Shown here in pieces: positions 1 to 6,273 of a stretch of DNA of 8,124 nt. The notes beneath the pieces are model-generated. The model ran no database searches, had not been told where the DNA came from, and saw only the letters and a program-made list of their open reading frames with translations. The stretch lies in assembly GCA_002448975.1 (NCBI GenBank), contig DKBO01000171.1:1-8124 (forward strand), read 5' to 3'. Position 1 is the stretch's first letter; every line of letters starts with the position of its first letter. The DNA is from Nitrospiraceae bacterium UBA6898. GTDB taxonomy: Bacteria > Nitrospirota > Thermodesulfovibrionia > Thermodesulfovibrionales > UBA6898. A program made the position numbers and the translations under genes.

Positions 1-615
1 CCTGCCCGCCGGGATCATTGAAATGAACTCCCGGCGAACCTTATCCCCCATGTCTCTGGTAAGCTCCGTTGCGATGACACCGGGGGAGACAGCGTTCACC
101 GTTATGTTGTAACGGGCTACCTCTCGTGCCAGTGATCGGGTGAAGCTGAGCACGCCGCCCTTGGCAGCAGCGTAGTTTGTCTGTCCCGCCCTTCCCATGA
201 GCGCACTGGGAGATATGATGTTGATGATCCGTCCCCACCGGTTGCCGACCATGGGCCTGAGCGCTGCCTTTGAACAGAAAAAGACGCTGTTCAGGTTCAC
301 TTCCATGACCCGGTGCCAGTTCTTTGCCGGCATAAGCATCAGAAGGCCGTCACGGATGATGCCGGCGTTATTCACCAGGATATCGAGCCTGCCCTCTTTC
401 TGCGCTATGGCATCGATCATGGCACTCACCTGCTCCTGGTCCGAGACATCCGCCTGAACCGTTTCGGCATGGAGTTCCCGGCTTGCAGCTGCCGCCGCAT
501 CCCGGTCGGACGAAAAGTTCAGGTAGACCCGCATCCCTTTTTTTGAAAAAGAACGGGCGATCTCTTTTCCGATGCCTTTTGTGCCGCCGGTAACAAGAGC
601 TACGGGGACTGACAC
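1..615 (-). CDS. fabG: 3-oxoacyl-[acyl-carrier-protein] reductase FabG, C-terminus cut by window edge
   Basis: This short-chain dehydrogenase reduces 3-oxoacyl-ACP to 3-hydroxyacyl-ACP with NAD(P)H in the cytoplasmic fatty-acid elongation cycle. The 205 visible residues show the Rossmann glycine motif TGGTKGIG at residues 9-16, the NNAG motif at 82-85, and the full catalytic tetrad N107, S135, Y148 and K152 (Y-A-A-A-K). The conserved 'VNAVSPGVIATEL' segment follows. FabG proteins are usually about 245-250 residues, so about 40 residues lie beyond position 1. I chose the GTG at 615-613: it gives the usual few residues before the glycine motif and has an AGAGGA Shine-Dalgarno about nine bases upstream. 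No ATG fits. The start lies inside the preceding acyltransferase gene (16-bp overlap), implying translational coupling. FabG-like SDRs also serve polyketide, polyene and PHA pathways, so the exact pathway is uncertain. Confidence 0.9.
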   Translation of the reverse strand, partial: MSVPVALVTGGTKGIGKEIARSFSKKGMRVYLNFSSDRDAAAAASRELHAETVQADVSDQEQVSAMIDAIAQKEGRLDILVNNAGIIRDGLLMLMPAKNWHRVMEVNLNSVFFCSKAALRPMVGNRWGRIINIISPSALMGRAGQTNYAAAKGGVLSFTRSLAREVARYNITVNAVSPGVIATELTRDMGDKVRREFISMIPAGR

Positions 616-1517
616 GGCACCAGTTCCTCTGCCCGGAGAACTTCGCTGTCCCGTTCTATCCAGCGTACGAGCTTTGACAGCACGTCTGAAGGGCCAACCT
701 CCAGGAAACGCTCGATGCCGTTTTGACGGATCGCCTTTACGGTGTCTCTCCAGCGCACTTTCTGCGTGAGTTGACCGCAGAGGATGCGGGAAATGCCCGC
801 TGCGTCAAGCGGCTTTCCGTCAAGATGGCTCAGGAGAGGGATCTCAGGTTCCCGTATCATTATTGACGCCACCAAAGGACTGACGAAATCTTCAATCCCC
901 TGCATCAGCGGGCTATGGAGCGGAAAGGAAATCGGGAGTTCCCGTGCGCCCAGTGCTCCGGCCTCCAATGCAGTGCGGCACGCTTCCCTCGTATGTCCTT
1001 CCCATCCCGATATGACGGTCTGGGTGGCAGAGTTAACGTTCGCTACATACACGCCGCCGATCTCGCTGCAGATCCTTTCCACTTCATTGGTCTTCAGTCC
1101 GATGACCGAGGCCATGAGGCCTTTCCGGTCTCCCGAGGCGAGCTCTATCGCATCCTGGACCTTCAGCATGATATCAGCGCAGTCTTCGAGCGAAACAGCC
1201 CCGGAAGCATAGAGCGCAGCATACAGGCCGAGACTGTGACCGGCAAGACAATGAAAGCGCTCGCATTCCACGAGCAGGCGCCAGTAGCAGGCGCTCGTGC
1301 CGAACAGGGAGAGCTGGGAAACGCGGACATCTGTCAGACCCGCGGGATCTTCACCGAGGGCAGCAGCCAGAATGTCCCTTCCGGCAACCGCGCTGATACG
1401 GCCGAATATGTTACGACGTATCACCTCGTCTCTGATACCAAGGGCCATCCCGGGGTATCCCGAGCCCTGACCCGGGAAGATTGCGGCTGATCGTATCGCA
1501 GTCGGTTCCTTATTCAT
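600..1517 (-). CDS. Malonyl-CoA:ACP transacylase (FabD) family acyltransferase with atypical active-site motif
   Basis: FabD-family enzymes move malonyl groups from CoA to acyl carrier protein. The 305-residue protein has the normal family length. It shows the N-terminal FPGQGS motif (residues 14-19; Q17 is the oxyanion residue), the nucleophile elbow GHSLG with S95, the NVNSATQTVISG segment from N160, and the catalytic histidine in PLHSPLM (H201). Two positions are unusual. GHSLGE/Q is here GHSLGL (L98). The arginine that binds the malonyl carboxylate (in RGxxMQ of typical FabD) is not seen; the aligned stretch around residues 116-125 has K119/V120 instead. The substrate may therefore not be malonyl, or the enzyme may be an acyl hydrolase-type relative. 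The ATG at 1517 has an AAAGGA site a few bases upstream. The gene overlaps fabG by 16 bp and is divergent from the FKBP gene. Confidence 0.87.
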   Translation of the reverse strand: MNKEPTAIRSAAIFPGQGSGYPGMALGIRDEVIRRNIFGRISAVAGRDILAAALGEDPAGLTDVRVSQLSLFGTSACYWRLLVECERFHCLAGHSLGLYAALYASGAVSLEDCADIMLKVQDAIELASGDRKGLMASVIGLKTNEVERICSEIGGVYVANVNSATQTVISGWEGHTREACRTALEAGALGARELPISFPLHSPLMQGIEDFVSPLVASIMIREPEIPLLSHLDGKPLDAAGISRILCGQLTQKVRWRDTVKAIRQNGIERFLEVGPSDVLSKLVRWIERDSEVLRAEELVPCQSP

Positions 1518-1574
1518 ATAATCCTTTATTATGCCATGCAGGGAGTGAAGAAGCCAATCACGCGCTGAAGGAAA

Positions 1575-1602
1575 TTCTTTTGGTGTTTTACTGTGTTAAA
1601 AT
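1575..1602 (+). promoter_or_regulatory. Probable promoter of the FKBP gene (extended -10)
   Basis: A TGTTAAAAT extended -10 element lies at 1594-1602 (TG at 1594-1595, hexamer TAAAAT at 1597-1602). A poor -35 match, TTCTTT, sits at 1575-1580 with a 16-bp spacer; extended -10 promoters tolerate weak -35 elements. Transcription would begin near 1609 and give a leader of about 23 bases containing the AGGAG ribosome site at 1617-1621. It lies in the divergent intergenic region shared with the acyltransferase gene. No convincing promoter for the minus-strand operon was found here. Confidence 0.4.
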
Positions 1603-1631
1603 AAATATAAAACAACAGGAGAGAAAAGATC

Positions 1632-2066
1632 ATGGCACAGGTAAGAGAGGGCGATACCATAAGAATACATTATGTCGGCAGGCTCGAAGATGGCACGGTA
1701 TTCGACTCCTCCGAGGGAGGAGCATCGCTTGAGATAAAGCTGGGGCACGGCGAATTCATCAAGGGACTTGAAGAAGGCGTCATCGGCATGACGCCGGGCG
1801 AGACGAAGAGCATCTTCATGACCGCAGAGAACGCCTACGGCCCTCACAGCAGGGAGAAGATCTTTGAGTTTCACAAGGACCGGGCCCCCCAGGACTTCAA
1901 CCCTGAGGTCGGACAGCAGTACCAGATGTACCGGGCTGACGGCATGCCGATCGTGGTGACGGTTCTGGAGAAGACCGAAACCGGTTTTGTGATGGATTCC
2001 AATCACCCCCTGGCAGGCAAGAACCTTACCTTTGAGGTTACCCTAGAGGAGATTGTGCAGGAATAG
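1632..2066 (+). CDS. SlyD-like FKBP-type peptidyl-prolyl cis-trans isomerase, no metal-binding tail
   Basis: This is a cytoplasmic folding catalyst and chaperone that isomerises peptidyl-prolyl bonds. The 144-residue protein has the FKBP half-site HYVGRLEDGTVFDSS (residues 13-27), then the GHGEFIKGLEEGVIGM segment (38-53) and the GE-(K/T)-K strand. An insert-in-flap chaperone domain spans about residues 70-120, and the protein closes with HPLAGKNLTFEVTL (125-138), which completes the FKBP fold. This domain order is that of SlyD. The histidine/cysteine-rich nickel-binding tail of E. coli SlyD is absent, because the protein stops just after the FKBP fold. The ATG at 1632 follows AGGAG with ten bases between. 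The gene is monocistronic or the first of a plus-strand run; about 200 bases separate it from rlmN. No substrate can be inferred. Confidence 0.93.
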   Translation: MAQVREGDTIRIHYVGRLEDGTVFDSSEGGASLEIKLGHGEFIKGLEEGVIGMTPGETKSIFMTAENAYGPHSREKIFEFHKDRAPQDFNPEVGQQYQMYRADGMPIVVTVLEKTETGFVMDSNHPLAGKNLTFEVTLEEIVQE

Positions 2067-2209
2067 CCGGCGGAGAACGTCCGGGTATTCCGTATTACGG
2101 CAAGGAACATGGCACGGTCATGAAACAGCGGAATCGTCTCGGATCGACCTTCGTGACCATGCAGCATATCCATGGTAATGGAAATTCCCGGTCATGGAGC
2201 ATTTCTCTC

Positions 2210-2250
2210 TGCCTGCCGCCATATTCTCCCGCTTCCGTTGCCGGCAGGCA
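2210..2250 (+). repeat. Inverted repeat (hairpin) just upstream of the rlmN start
   Basis: TGCCTGCCG at 2210-2218 is perfectly complementary to CGGCAGGCA at 2242-2250, giving a 9-bp GC-rich stem with a 23-base loop. It ends 20 bases before the chosen rlmN ATG. No T-run follows, so it is not an ordinary intrinsic terminator. It could act on rlmN translation or mRNA stability, or be coding if translation starts at the upstream ATG at 2172. Confidence 0.45.
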
Positions 2251-2270
2251 CGCAGTCTGAATTCCCGTCC

Positions 2271-3308
2271 ATGGCGAGGGATATGGATCTGAAGTCTTTG
2301 TCTCAGGAAGAAGTTTACCGTTTTGCGGCTGAACATGGTCTGCCCAGATACCGGGCAGGCCAGCTTCTCCACTGGATATATGAGCGATATGTCGTGAACC
2401 TGCAGGAGGTTACCGAGTTCTCCAAAACGCTGCGCAATGAGCTCGCACAGATTGCTTCTATCAGCAACCTCGAGCTCGCTGTACGGCAGAGGTCACTGGA
2501 TGGTACCGAGAAGTTCCTCTTCTCCCTTGAAGACGGTCAGACTATAGAAAGCGTCCTGATCCCGGACAAGGACCGGCTCACGCTCTGCATTTCTTCCCAG
2601 GCCGGCTGCGCCATGGGGTGCAGCTTCTGCCTGACCGGGTATATAGGGCTCATCAGGAACCTGAAGGCCTACGAGATCGTTGATCAGATCATCTCGGTGA
2701 ACAGGCGTATTGCCCCGCGCAGAATAACGAATATCGTGCTTATGGGCATGGGAGAACCGCTGGCGAACTTCGACGAAGTGGTCGAGGCGCTTTGGCGTAT
2801 CACCGGCCTGATGGGGATATCGAAGCGGAGGATCACTCTTTCCACCTCAGGCCTCGTGCCGAAGTTGCTCGAACTCCCCCAAAAAGCTCCTGATGTCAAT
2901 CTCGCCGTATCGCTGAATGCGACGACCGATGAGGTGCGGAACAGGATCATGCCGATCAACAAAACTTATCCGATCAGTGAACTTATGAGCGCATGCCGAA
3001 GATATCCGCTCAGGCCGAGAAGGAGGATAACCTTTGAGTATGTCCTCATCAGCGGAGTGAACGACACTCAGGCTGATGCAAAGAGGCTCGTGAAACTACT
3101 CAGAAACATTCCCTGCAAAGTGAACCTGATACCGTATAATACCGATGAACAGAGCAGCATGAAGCGGCCTTCTGACGAGAAGGTGCTCGCGTTTCAGAAG
3201 ACCATCGCGGACAGCAATATCACGGTGCTGCTCCGGGAAAGCAAAGGGCAGGATATCCTTGCCGCCTGCGGCCAGCTGAAGGCCCGCTACGGGAAGAAGG
3301 CACGATGA
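2271..3308 (+). CDS. rlmN: Dual-specificity 23S rRNA / tRNA adenine-C2 methyltransferase RlmN (radical SAM)
   Basis: RlmN methylates C2 of adenine 2503 in 23S rRNA and of adenine 37 in some tRNAs, in the cytoplasm, using a [4Fe-4S] cluster and two SAM molecules. Residues here count from the ATG at 2271 (345 aa, normal for the family). The cluster cysteines are C113, C117 and C120 (CxxxCxxC). The two catalytic cysteines of the ping-pong mechanism are C106, seven residues before the first cluster cysteine, and C333 in DILAACGQL near the C-terminus. The MGMGEPLANFDEV motif belongs to the SAM site. The frame is open back to an ATG at 2172, but the extra 33 residues have no counterpart in the family. 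The ATG at 2283 is also possible. None of the three has a good ribosome site, so the start is uncertain. The gene overlaps the pseudouridine synthase by four bases. Confidence 0.94.
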   Translation: MARDMDLKSLSQEEVYRFAAEHGLPRYRAGQLLHWIYERYVVNLQEVTEFSKTLRNELAQIASISNLELAVRQRSLDGTEKFLFSLEDGQTIESVLIPDKDRLTLCISSQAGCAMGCSFCLTGYIGLIRNLKAYEIVDQIISVNRRIAPRRITNIVLMGMGEPLANFDEVVEALWRITGLMGISKRRITLSTSGLVPKLLELPQKAPDVNLAVSLNATTDEVRNRIMPINKTYPISELMSACRRYPLRPRRRITFEYVLISGVNDTQADAKRLVKLLRNIPCKVNLIPYNTDEQSSMKRPSDEKVLAFQKTIADSNITVLLRESKGQDILAACGQLKARYGKKAR

Positions 3309-4168
3309 CCCCGCTGAAGGTCAGGGCAGCTGCAACCCTTATTGATTTTCTGACGGGGCTCGGGTATACCAGGACCAAAGTGAAACAGCTCCTGAAACAC
3401 CGCGCAATAACGGTCAACAACAGGGCCGTCACGCGCATTGATCATGCGCTTTCCGTACATGACAGAATTGCGCTTGACGCAAGACCGAGACCCGGTGCCG
3501 AGATACTTGAGGCATCAGGCCTCGGTATCGTATATGAGGACGACGCGGTCATGGTCGTTAACAAGCCTTCCGGCCTCCTCACCATTGCAACGGAGAAGGA
3601 GAAGAAGGAGACCGCATATTATCTCCTGAATGCCTACTGCAAAGAGCGCAATCCCTCACGCCCTGACCGCATTTTTATTGTCCACAGGCTCGACCGGGAA
3701 ACGTCCGGCCTGATCGTCTTTGCAAAGGACGAGGCAGCGAAGCATAGGCTTCAGAAGGACTGGAATGATGCGGAGAAGATGTATTACGCGGTCGTTGAAG
3801 GTGTGCCCAAAGACCCTGAAGGCAGGGTTGAAAGCTATCTGAGCGAAACGAAGGCATTCAAGGTATACTCCGAGCCCGCGGGAGAGGAATCGAAACGCGC
3901 GGTCACCCGGTACCGGGTGATGAAAGCAGGCAAGGGCCAGGCGCTCCTTGACGTGCTTCTTGAGACGGGGAAGAAACATCAGATCCGCGTACACCTTTCT
4001 GATATCGGCTGCCCCGTCGTGGGCGACAAGAAGTATGGAGCCAAGACAAACACTATTCGCCGCATCGCGCTTCATGCGTACAGCCTTTCCTTTGCGCATC
4101 CGGTGTCAGGGAAACAGATGCATTTTACCACCCCCCTGCCCAAGGCGTTCGCATCGCTGGTCAGATAG
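3305..4168 (+). CDS. RluA-family RNA pseudouridine synthase with S4 domain
   Basis: This enzyme converts specific uridines in rRNA or tRNA to pseudouridine in the cytoplasm. The 287-residue protein begins with an S4-like RNA-binding region (about residues 12-58, including the TKVKQLLKHRAITVNN segment). The catalytic domain follows, with the signature HRLDRETSG at 127-135, where D130 is the catalytic aspartate. KKHQIRVHL (223-231) and the GDKKYGA segment further on are the usual later RluA motifs. The NKPSGL segment near residues 86-91 is also typical. The ATG overlaps the rlmN stop as ATGA, so the two RNA-modifying enzymes are probably translated together. The sequence does not show which RluA/RluC/RluD-type target site is used. 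No terminator-like T-run follows. Confidence 0.93.
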   Translation: MTPLKVRAAATLIDFLTGLGYTRTKVKQLLKHRAITVNNRAVTRIDHALSVHDRIALDARPRPGAEILEASGLGIVYEDDAVMVVNKPSGLLTIATEKEKKETAYYLLNAYCKERNPSRPDRIFIVHRLDRETSGLIVFAKDEAAKHRLQKDWNDAEKMYYAVVEGVPKDPEGRVESYLSETKAFKVYSEPAGEESKRAVTRYRVMKAGKGQALLDVLLETGKKHQIRVHLSDIGCPVVGDKKYGAKTNTIRRIALHAYSLSFAHPVSGKQMHFTTPLPKAFASLVR

Positions 4169-4290
4169 GCAGAAGTGTGCTGCGAAAAGAATATGTTTGT
4201 CATCCTCTGCTGCCTGCCTTTGCCTCCTTTCGGAGCCGGAGTACCCGGTGTTGACGGCAGATCCTTGGCGCGCGCGACCGCGAGCAAAGA

Positions 4291-4330
4291 TGTGTTCACA
4301 TACCGATGATTTGTGTTACAATGTCTTACA
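4291..4330 (+). promoter_or_regulatory. Toxin-antitoxin promoter with overlapping repeat operator
   Basis: TTCACA (4295-4300, five of six matches to the -35 consensus) is followed after 16 bases by the extended -10 TGTTACAAT (TG at 4314-4315, hexamer 4317-4322). Transcription would start near 4329, just before the ribosome site. TGTGTTCACA at 4291-4300 and TGTGTTACA at 4312-4320 are near-identical direct repeats, 21 bp start to start. TTACA recurs at 4316-4320 and 4326-4330, 10 bp apart. The repeats cover both promoter hexamers in helical phase, as expected for cooperative binding by a ribbon-helix-helix repressor. The promoter is well supported; the operator role is inferred. Confidence 0.6.
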
Positions 4331-4349
4331 AAAGGAAGGAGGTGCAGGT

Positions 4350-4568
4350 ATGAAGGATACCATAACCATACGGTTGACGGAAAAGCTGCAGAAAGAGCTT
4401 GACGCGGTTGTCACTAAAGAGCATGCGTCGCGGAGCGAGGTCATCAGGGAGGCACTTGAGAGATACCTTGCGTTGAAGAAATACCGGCAGTTGAGAAAGA
4501 AGGTGCTTCCCTTTGCCGAGGCACAGGGCCTGCTTAGTGATGAGGATATCTTCAAGGCAGTCTCATGA
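4350..4568 (+). CDS. Ribbon-helix-helix (CopG/MetJ-type) antitoxin
   Basis: This 72-residue protein is the antitoxin and likely autorepressor of the adjacent PIN toxin. Residues 3-9 (DTITIRL) form the expected DNA-contacting beta-strand. They are followed by two helices with the classic SRSEVIREALERYL segment (about 27-40), a typical RHH dimer fold. The acidic, hydrophobic C-terminal tail (LSDEDIFKAVS, 62-72) is the part that would wrap and block the toxin. A near-perfect AAGGAGGT ribosome site at 4336-4343, six bases from the ATG, decides this start even though the frame is open far upstream into the pseudouridine synthase gene. Its stop overlaps the toxin start as ATGA, and it has its own promoter and repeated operator-like sequences. 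Confidence 0.9.
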   Translation: MKDTITIRLTEKLQKELDAVVTKEHASRSEVIREALERYLALKKYRQLRKKVLPFAEAQGLLSDEDIFKAVS

Positions 4569-4966
4569 GGGTTGTCCTCGACACGAATGCCATTATTGCA
4601 TCGTTCGCTGCGCGCGGACTCTGCACAGAGGTCTTTGAAGTATGTGTTTCAGGCCATTCAATCGTACTCAGCGAGCATATTCTCGCGGAAACTCAGGATA
4701 AACTCATAAGTAAAGTAAAACTGCCCAAAAAGATAGCTCTTGCCATAATTGATTATCTGCGGGATGTTGCAGAGATCGTAAAACCTGTTCTTCTCGATAG
4801 GTCGGTCTGTCGGGATGAGGATGACACGATAATCATCGGCACTGCGATAGGTGGCTCGGCGAGCTTTCTCATAACGGGCGATGAAGACCTTCTCATTCTC
4901 AAGACGTATAAGGGGGTGACAATCGTCACACCGCGCCAGTTCTGGGACAACCTCAGGGGACAATGA
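4565..4966 (+). CDS. PIN-domain toxin (putative ribonuclease) of a type II toxin-antitoxin system
   Basis: PIN-domain toxins are Mg-dependent endoribonucleases that cleave RNA when the antitoxin is lost. The 133-residue protein is full length for the short PIN toxin family. It has LDTN with D6, SEHILAE with E42, RDEDD with D86/D87, and a final TGDEDLL with D106/D108. Together these form the complete acidic metal-binding set, so it looks catalytically intact. The pattern matches the 'putative toxin-antitoxin system toxin component, PIN family' group. It starts inside the antitoxin stop codon (ATGA), giving tight co-translation with antitoxin first, as usual. The RNA target (tRNA, rRNA or mRNA) cannot be read from sequence. 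An attC-like hairpin starts about 20 bases after its stop. Confidence 0.93.
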   Translation: MRVVLDTNAIIASFAARGLCTEVFEVCVSGHSIVLSEHILAETQDKLISKVKLPKKIALAIIDYLRDVAEIVKPVLLDRSVCRDEDDTIIIGTAIGGSASFLITGDEDLLILKTYKGVTIVTPRQFWDNLRGQ

Positions 4967-4986
4967 GGACTGAATAATGTACACGT

Positions 4987-5049
4987 GCACTAACTGTGCT
5001 ATGGGCTCGCGAACTGCAGAGCTCCTCACGACGAGCTTTAGCGTTAGCC
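4987..5049 (+). other. attC-like recombination site (left border of AT-rich insert)
   Basis: CTAAC (4990-4994) and GTTAG (5043-5047) are complementary outer boxes, like R'' and R' of an integron attC; the right box reads GTTAGCC, one base off the GTTRRRY consensus. Inside them GCTA (4998-5001) pairs with TAGC (5039-5042), and GCTCG (5005-5009) pairs with CGAGC (5032-5036). This makes 14 bp of interrupted stem with asymmetric bulges and a 22-base loop. The span from GCACTA to GTT is 59 bases, a typical attC size. The next gene starts 14 bases after the right box, as in gene cassettes. It could be a chance imperfect hairpin, since the left box CACTAAC misses the consensus at its first base. Confidence 0.4.
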
Positions 5050-5063
5050 ATATATAAAGAAAA

Positions 5064-5663
5064 ATGGATACGCGAATTAATGAATGGCGAAAATTGAACT
5101 TTGTTGACCCCGCGACGGTACTACCGCAGCTAAGAATGATCCAACTGCGAGTTGCCGACAGTACTCTGCAAGAAAGAATTAAGAATTTAAGAACATCAGA
5201 ATTGAAGTGGCATCGTGAAGGATGGGAAGCCGCCATATTCTGTTACGGGATGAGCAAGAAAATTATTGGTGTTCCGGTTTATGTTACGCCCTACGAGGCA
5301 GCAGATTACGACGCAGTCGCCGTGCGGGTCGAAGGCGATACCCAATATTTTACTCCTATTCAAATCAAGGAAGTCGTTCCTGAAGATTTAAATCCAAGCA
5401 CAAATATCAACAACGAAATTGCTAAATTAAAGCGCTATCCGGTCTCTGATGATATAGTCGTTGTTATTCATATTAATCGTACTGGCAGATTAGATCTGTC
5501 AATGATAGACACGCCAAGTTTAAATATAGCATCACTTTGGTTGTTAGGTGCGTCTGCACCTGATCAACGTAAATGGTTCATTGCAGGTAATCTATTGGAT
5601 AAGCCAAGAATAATTGCGTTTGATTATCCTGTTTGCCAAAACCTACGTCAGCAGCAGCAATAA
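5064..5663 (+). CDS. Hypothetical protein; possible PD-(D/E)XK nuclease-like fold
   Basis: I do not recognise this 199-residue protein as a known family. It has no signal peptide or membrane segment and is probably cytoplasmic. A possible restriction-endonuclease-like core is visible: E55 in a predicted helix (HREGWEAAIFCYGM), D83 in ADYDAVAVRV, then Q100-I-K102 on the next hydrophobic strand (TPIQIKEVV). This is the E...D...QxK order seen in some PD-(D/E)XK enzymes such as the Mrr type. Another hydrophobic strand, DDIVVVIHIN, follows at about 129-138. The C-terminus ends in QQQQ. The nuclease reading is inference from motif spacing only. The ATG at 5064 has just a weak A/G-rich upstream stretch and lies 14 bases after the attC-like site. 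Codon use is AT-richer than in the flanking genes, which suggests transfer. Confidence 0.75.
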   Translation: MDTRINEWRKLNFVDPATVLPQLRMIQLRVADSTLQERIKNLRTSELKWHREGWEAAIFCYGMSKKIIGVPVYVTPYEAADYDAVAVRVEGDTQYFTPIQIKEVVPEDLNPSTNINNEIAKLKRYPVSDDIVVVIHINRTGRLDLSMIDTPSLNIASLWLLGASAPDQRKWFIAGNLLDKPRIIAFDYPVCQNLRQQQQ

Positions 5664-5715
5664 CCCGCAGTGCTGATTTTGGTTGTTCGGCCTGATGGGA
5701 ATTAAGGAGAAAACG

Positions 5716-6255
5716 ATGAAATATTTATATTTGCTGTTGTGTGTTCTGGTTCTTAGTAAGCCTTTAAATGCTGGAAGTGATAATATCCCAAATTCTCAGT
5801 TGCGTGTTACCATTCAGCAAAAAGAAGATGGAAAAATCAACAGGGGATTTCATGTTCTTGAACTGTCTTGCTGGGATGGTCAATGTTCTCTTTCATCTGT
5901 GTCACTTAACCAGTGCATGGAAGCGGGTTCAGGCAACAAGGCATTTTATCCAAAGGTTCAATATACAGCAACATGGCTGGGTAATTTAAAAGTACGGAAT
6001 GAGGGGAAAAGTCTTGTTGTGCAGGAAACAAGTTCCGATGTATTTGGTGACTATGTGAACAATCTCCGCTTTGATTACGAGTCTGTTGCAAAAGATAAAA
6101 TTGTTAATCGCCTTATTGACTTTAGTGGTGCGCATGTCAAGAAGTCAGCTCTTCTTAAGAAAGTACTTACAACTAATTATGTCCCTCTGCCCAAAGCTGA
6201 TCAAGTAATAAAGTTGGATTGCGATGTCTTATTGCCGGGAATAGACAAGGAATAG
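5716..6255 (+). CDS. Hypothetical secreted/periplasmic protein with four cysteines
   Basis: I do not recognise this 179-residue protein. It starts with a clear Sec-type signal peptide: MK, then a leucine-rich core (YLYLLLCVLVLS), then a probable cleavage after A19 (PLNA/GS). No lipobox cysteine sits at the cleavage point, so it should be soluble in the periplasm or exported. The mature part has cysteines C52, C57, C67 and C169, enough for two disulfides, and alternating polar/hydrophobic stretches suggesting a mostly beta structure. The ATG at 5716 has AAGGAG at 5704-5709, six bases upstream; an in-frame ATG at 5683 lacks such a site and would bury the signal peptide. It follows the previous gene by 52 bases in the same orientation, so the two are probably co-transcribed. 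Its base composition is also AT-rich. Confidence 0.8.
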   Translation: MKYLYLLLCVLVLSKPLNAGSDNIPNSQLRVTIQQKEDGKINRGFHVLELSCWDGQCSLSSVSLNQCMEAGSGNKAFYPKVQYTATWLGNLKVRNEGKSLVVQETSSDVFGDYVNNLRFDYESVAKDKIVNRLIDFSGAHVKKSALLKKVLTTNYVPLPKADQVIKLDCDVLLPGIDKE

Positions 6256-6273
6256 ACGAAATGGCCTAAAGAG

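Noticed and set aside
915..1490. 191-codon plus-strand open frame opposite the acyltransferase
   Set aside because: No recognisable motifs and no convincing start site. The opposite strand encodes an intact FabD-family protein with S95 and H201.
1518..1545. Minus-strand CATAAT as a -10 for the acyltransferase operon
   Set aside because: It lies so close to the start codon that the ribosome site would fall at or before the transcription start. The -35 match is also poor.
2172..2270. N-terminal extension of RlmN from the ATG at 2172
   Set aside because: The extra 33 residues have no counterpart in RlmN proteins and this ATG also lacks a ribosome site. Kept only as an alternative start.
4169..4290. 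Possible left border (attI or attC) or terminator between the pseudouridine synthase and the antitoxin promoter
   Set aside because: Only a 4-bp CTCC/GGAG stem and a CCGG/CCGG pair are seen, with no T-run and no paired AAC/GTT boxes about 60 bases apart.
3948..4349. Upstream extension of the antitoxin frame into the pseudouridine synthase gene
   Set aside because: The strong AAGGAGGT site and the promoter at 4295-4322 set the antitoxin start at 4350. The upstream part is the shadow of the pseudouridine synthase gene.
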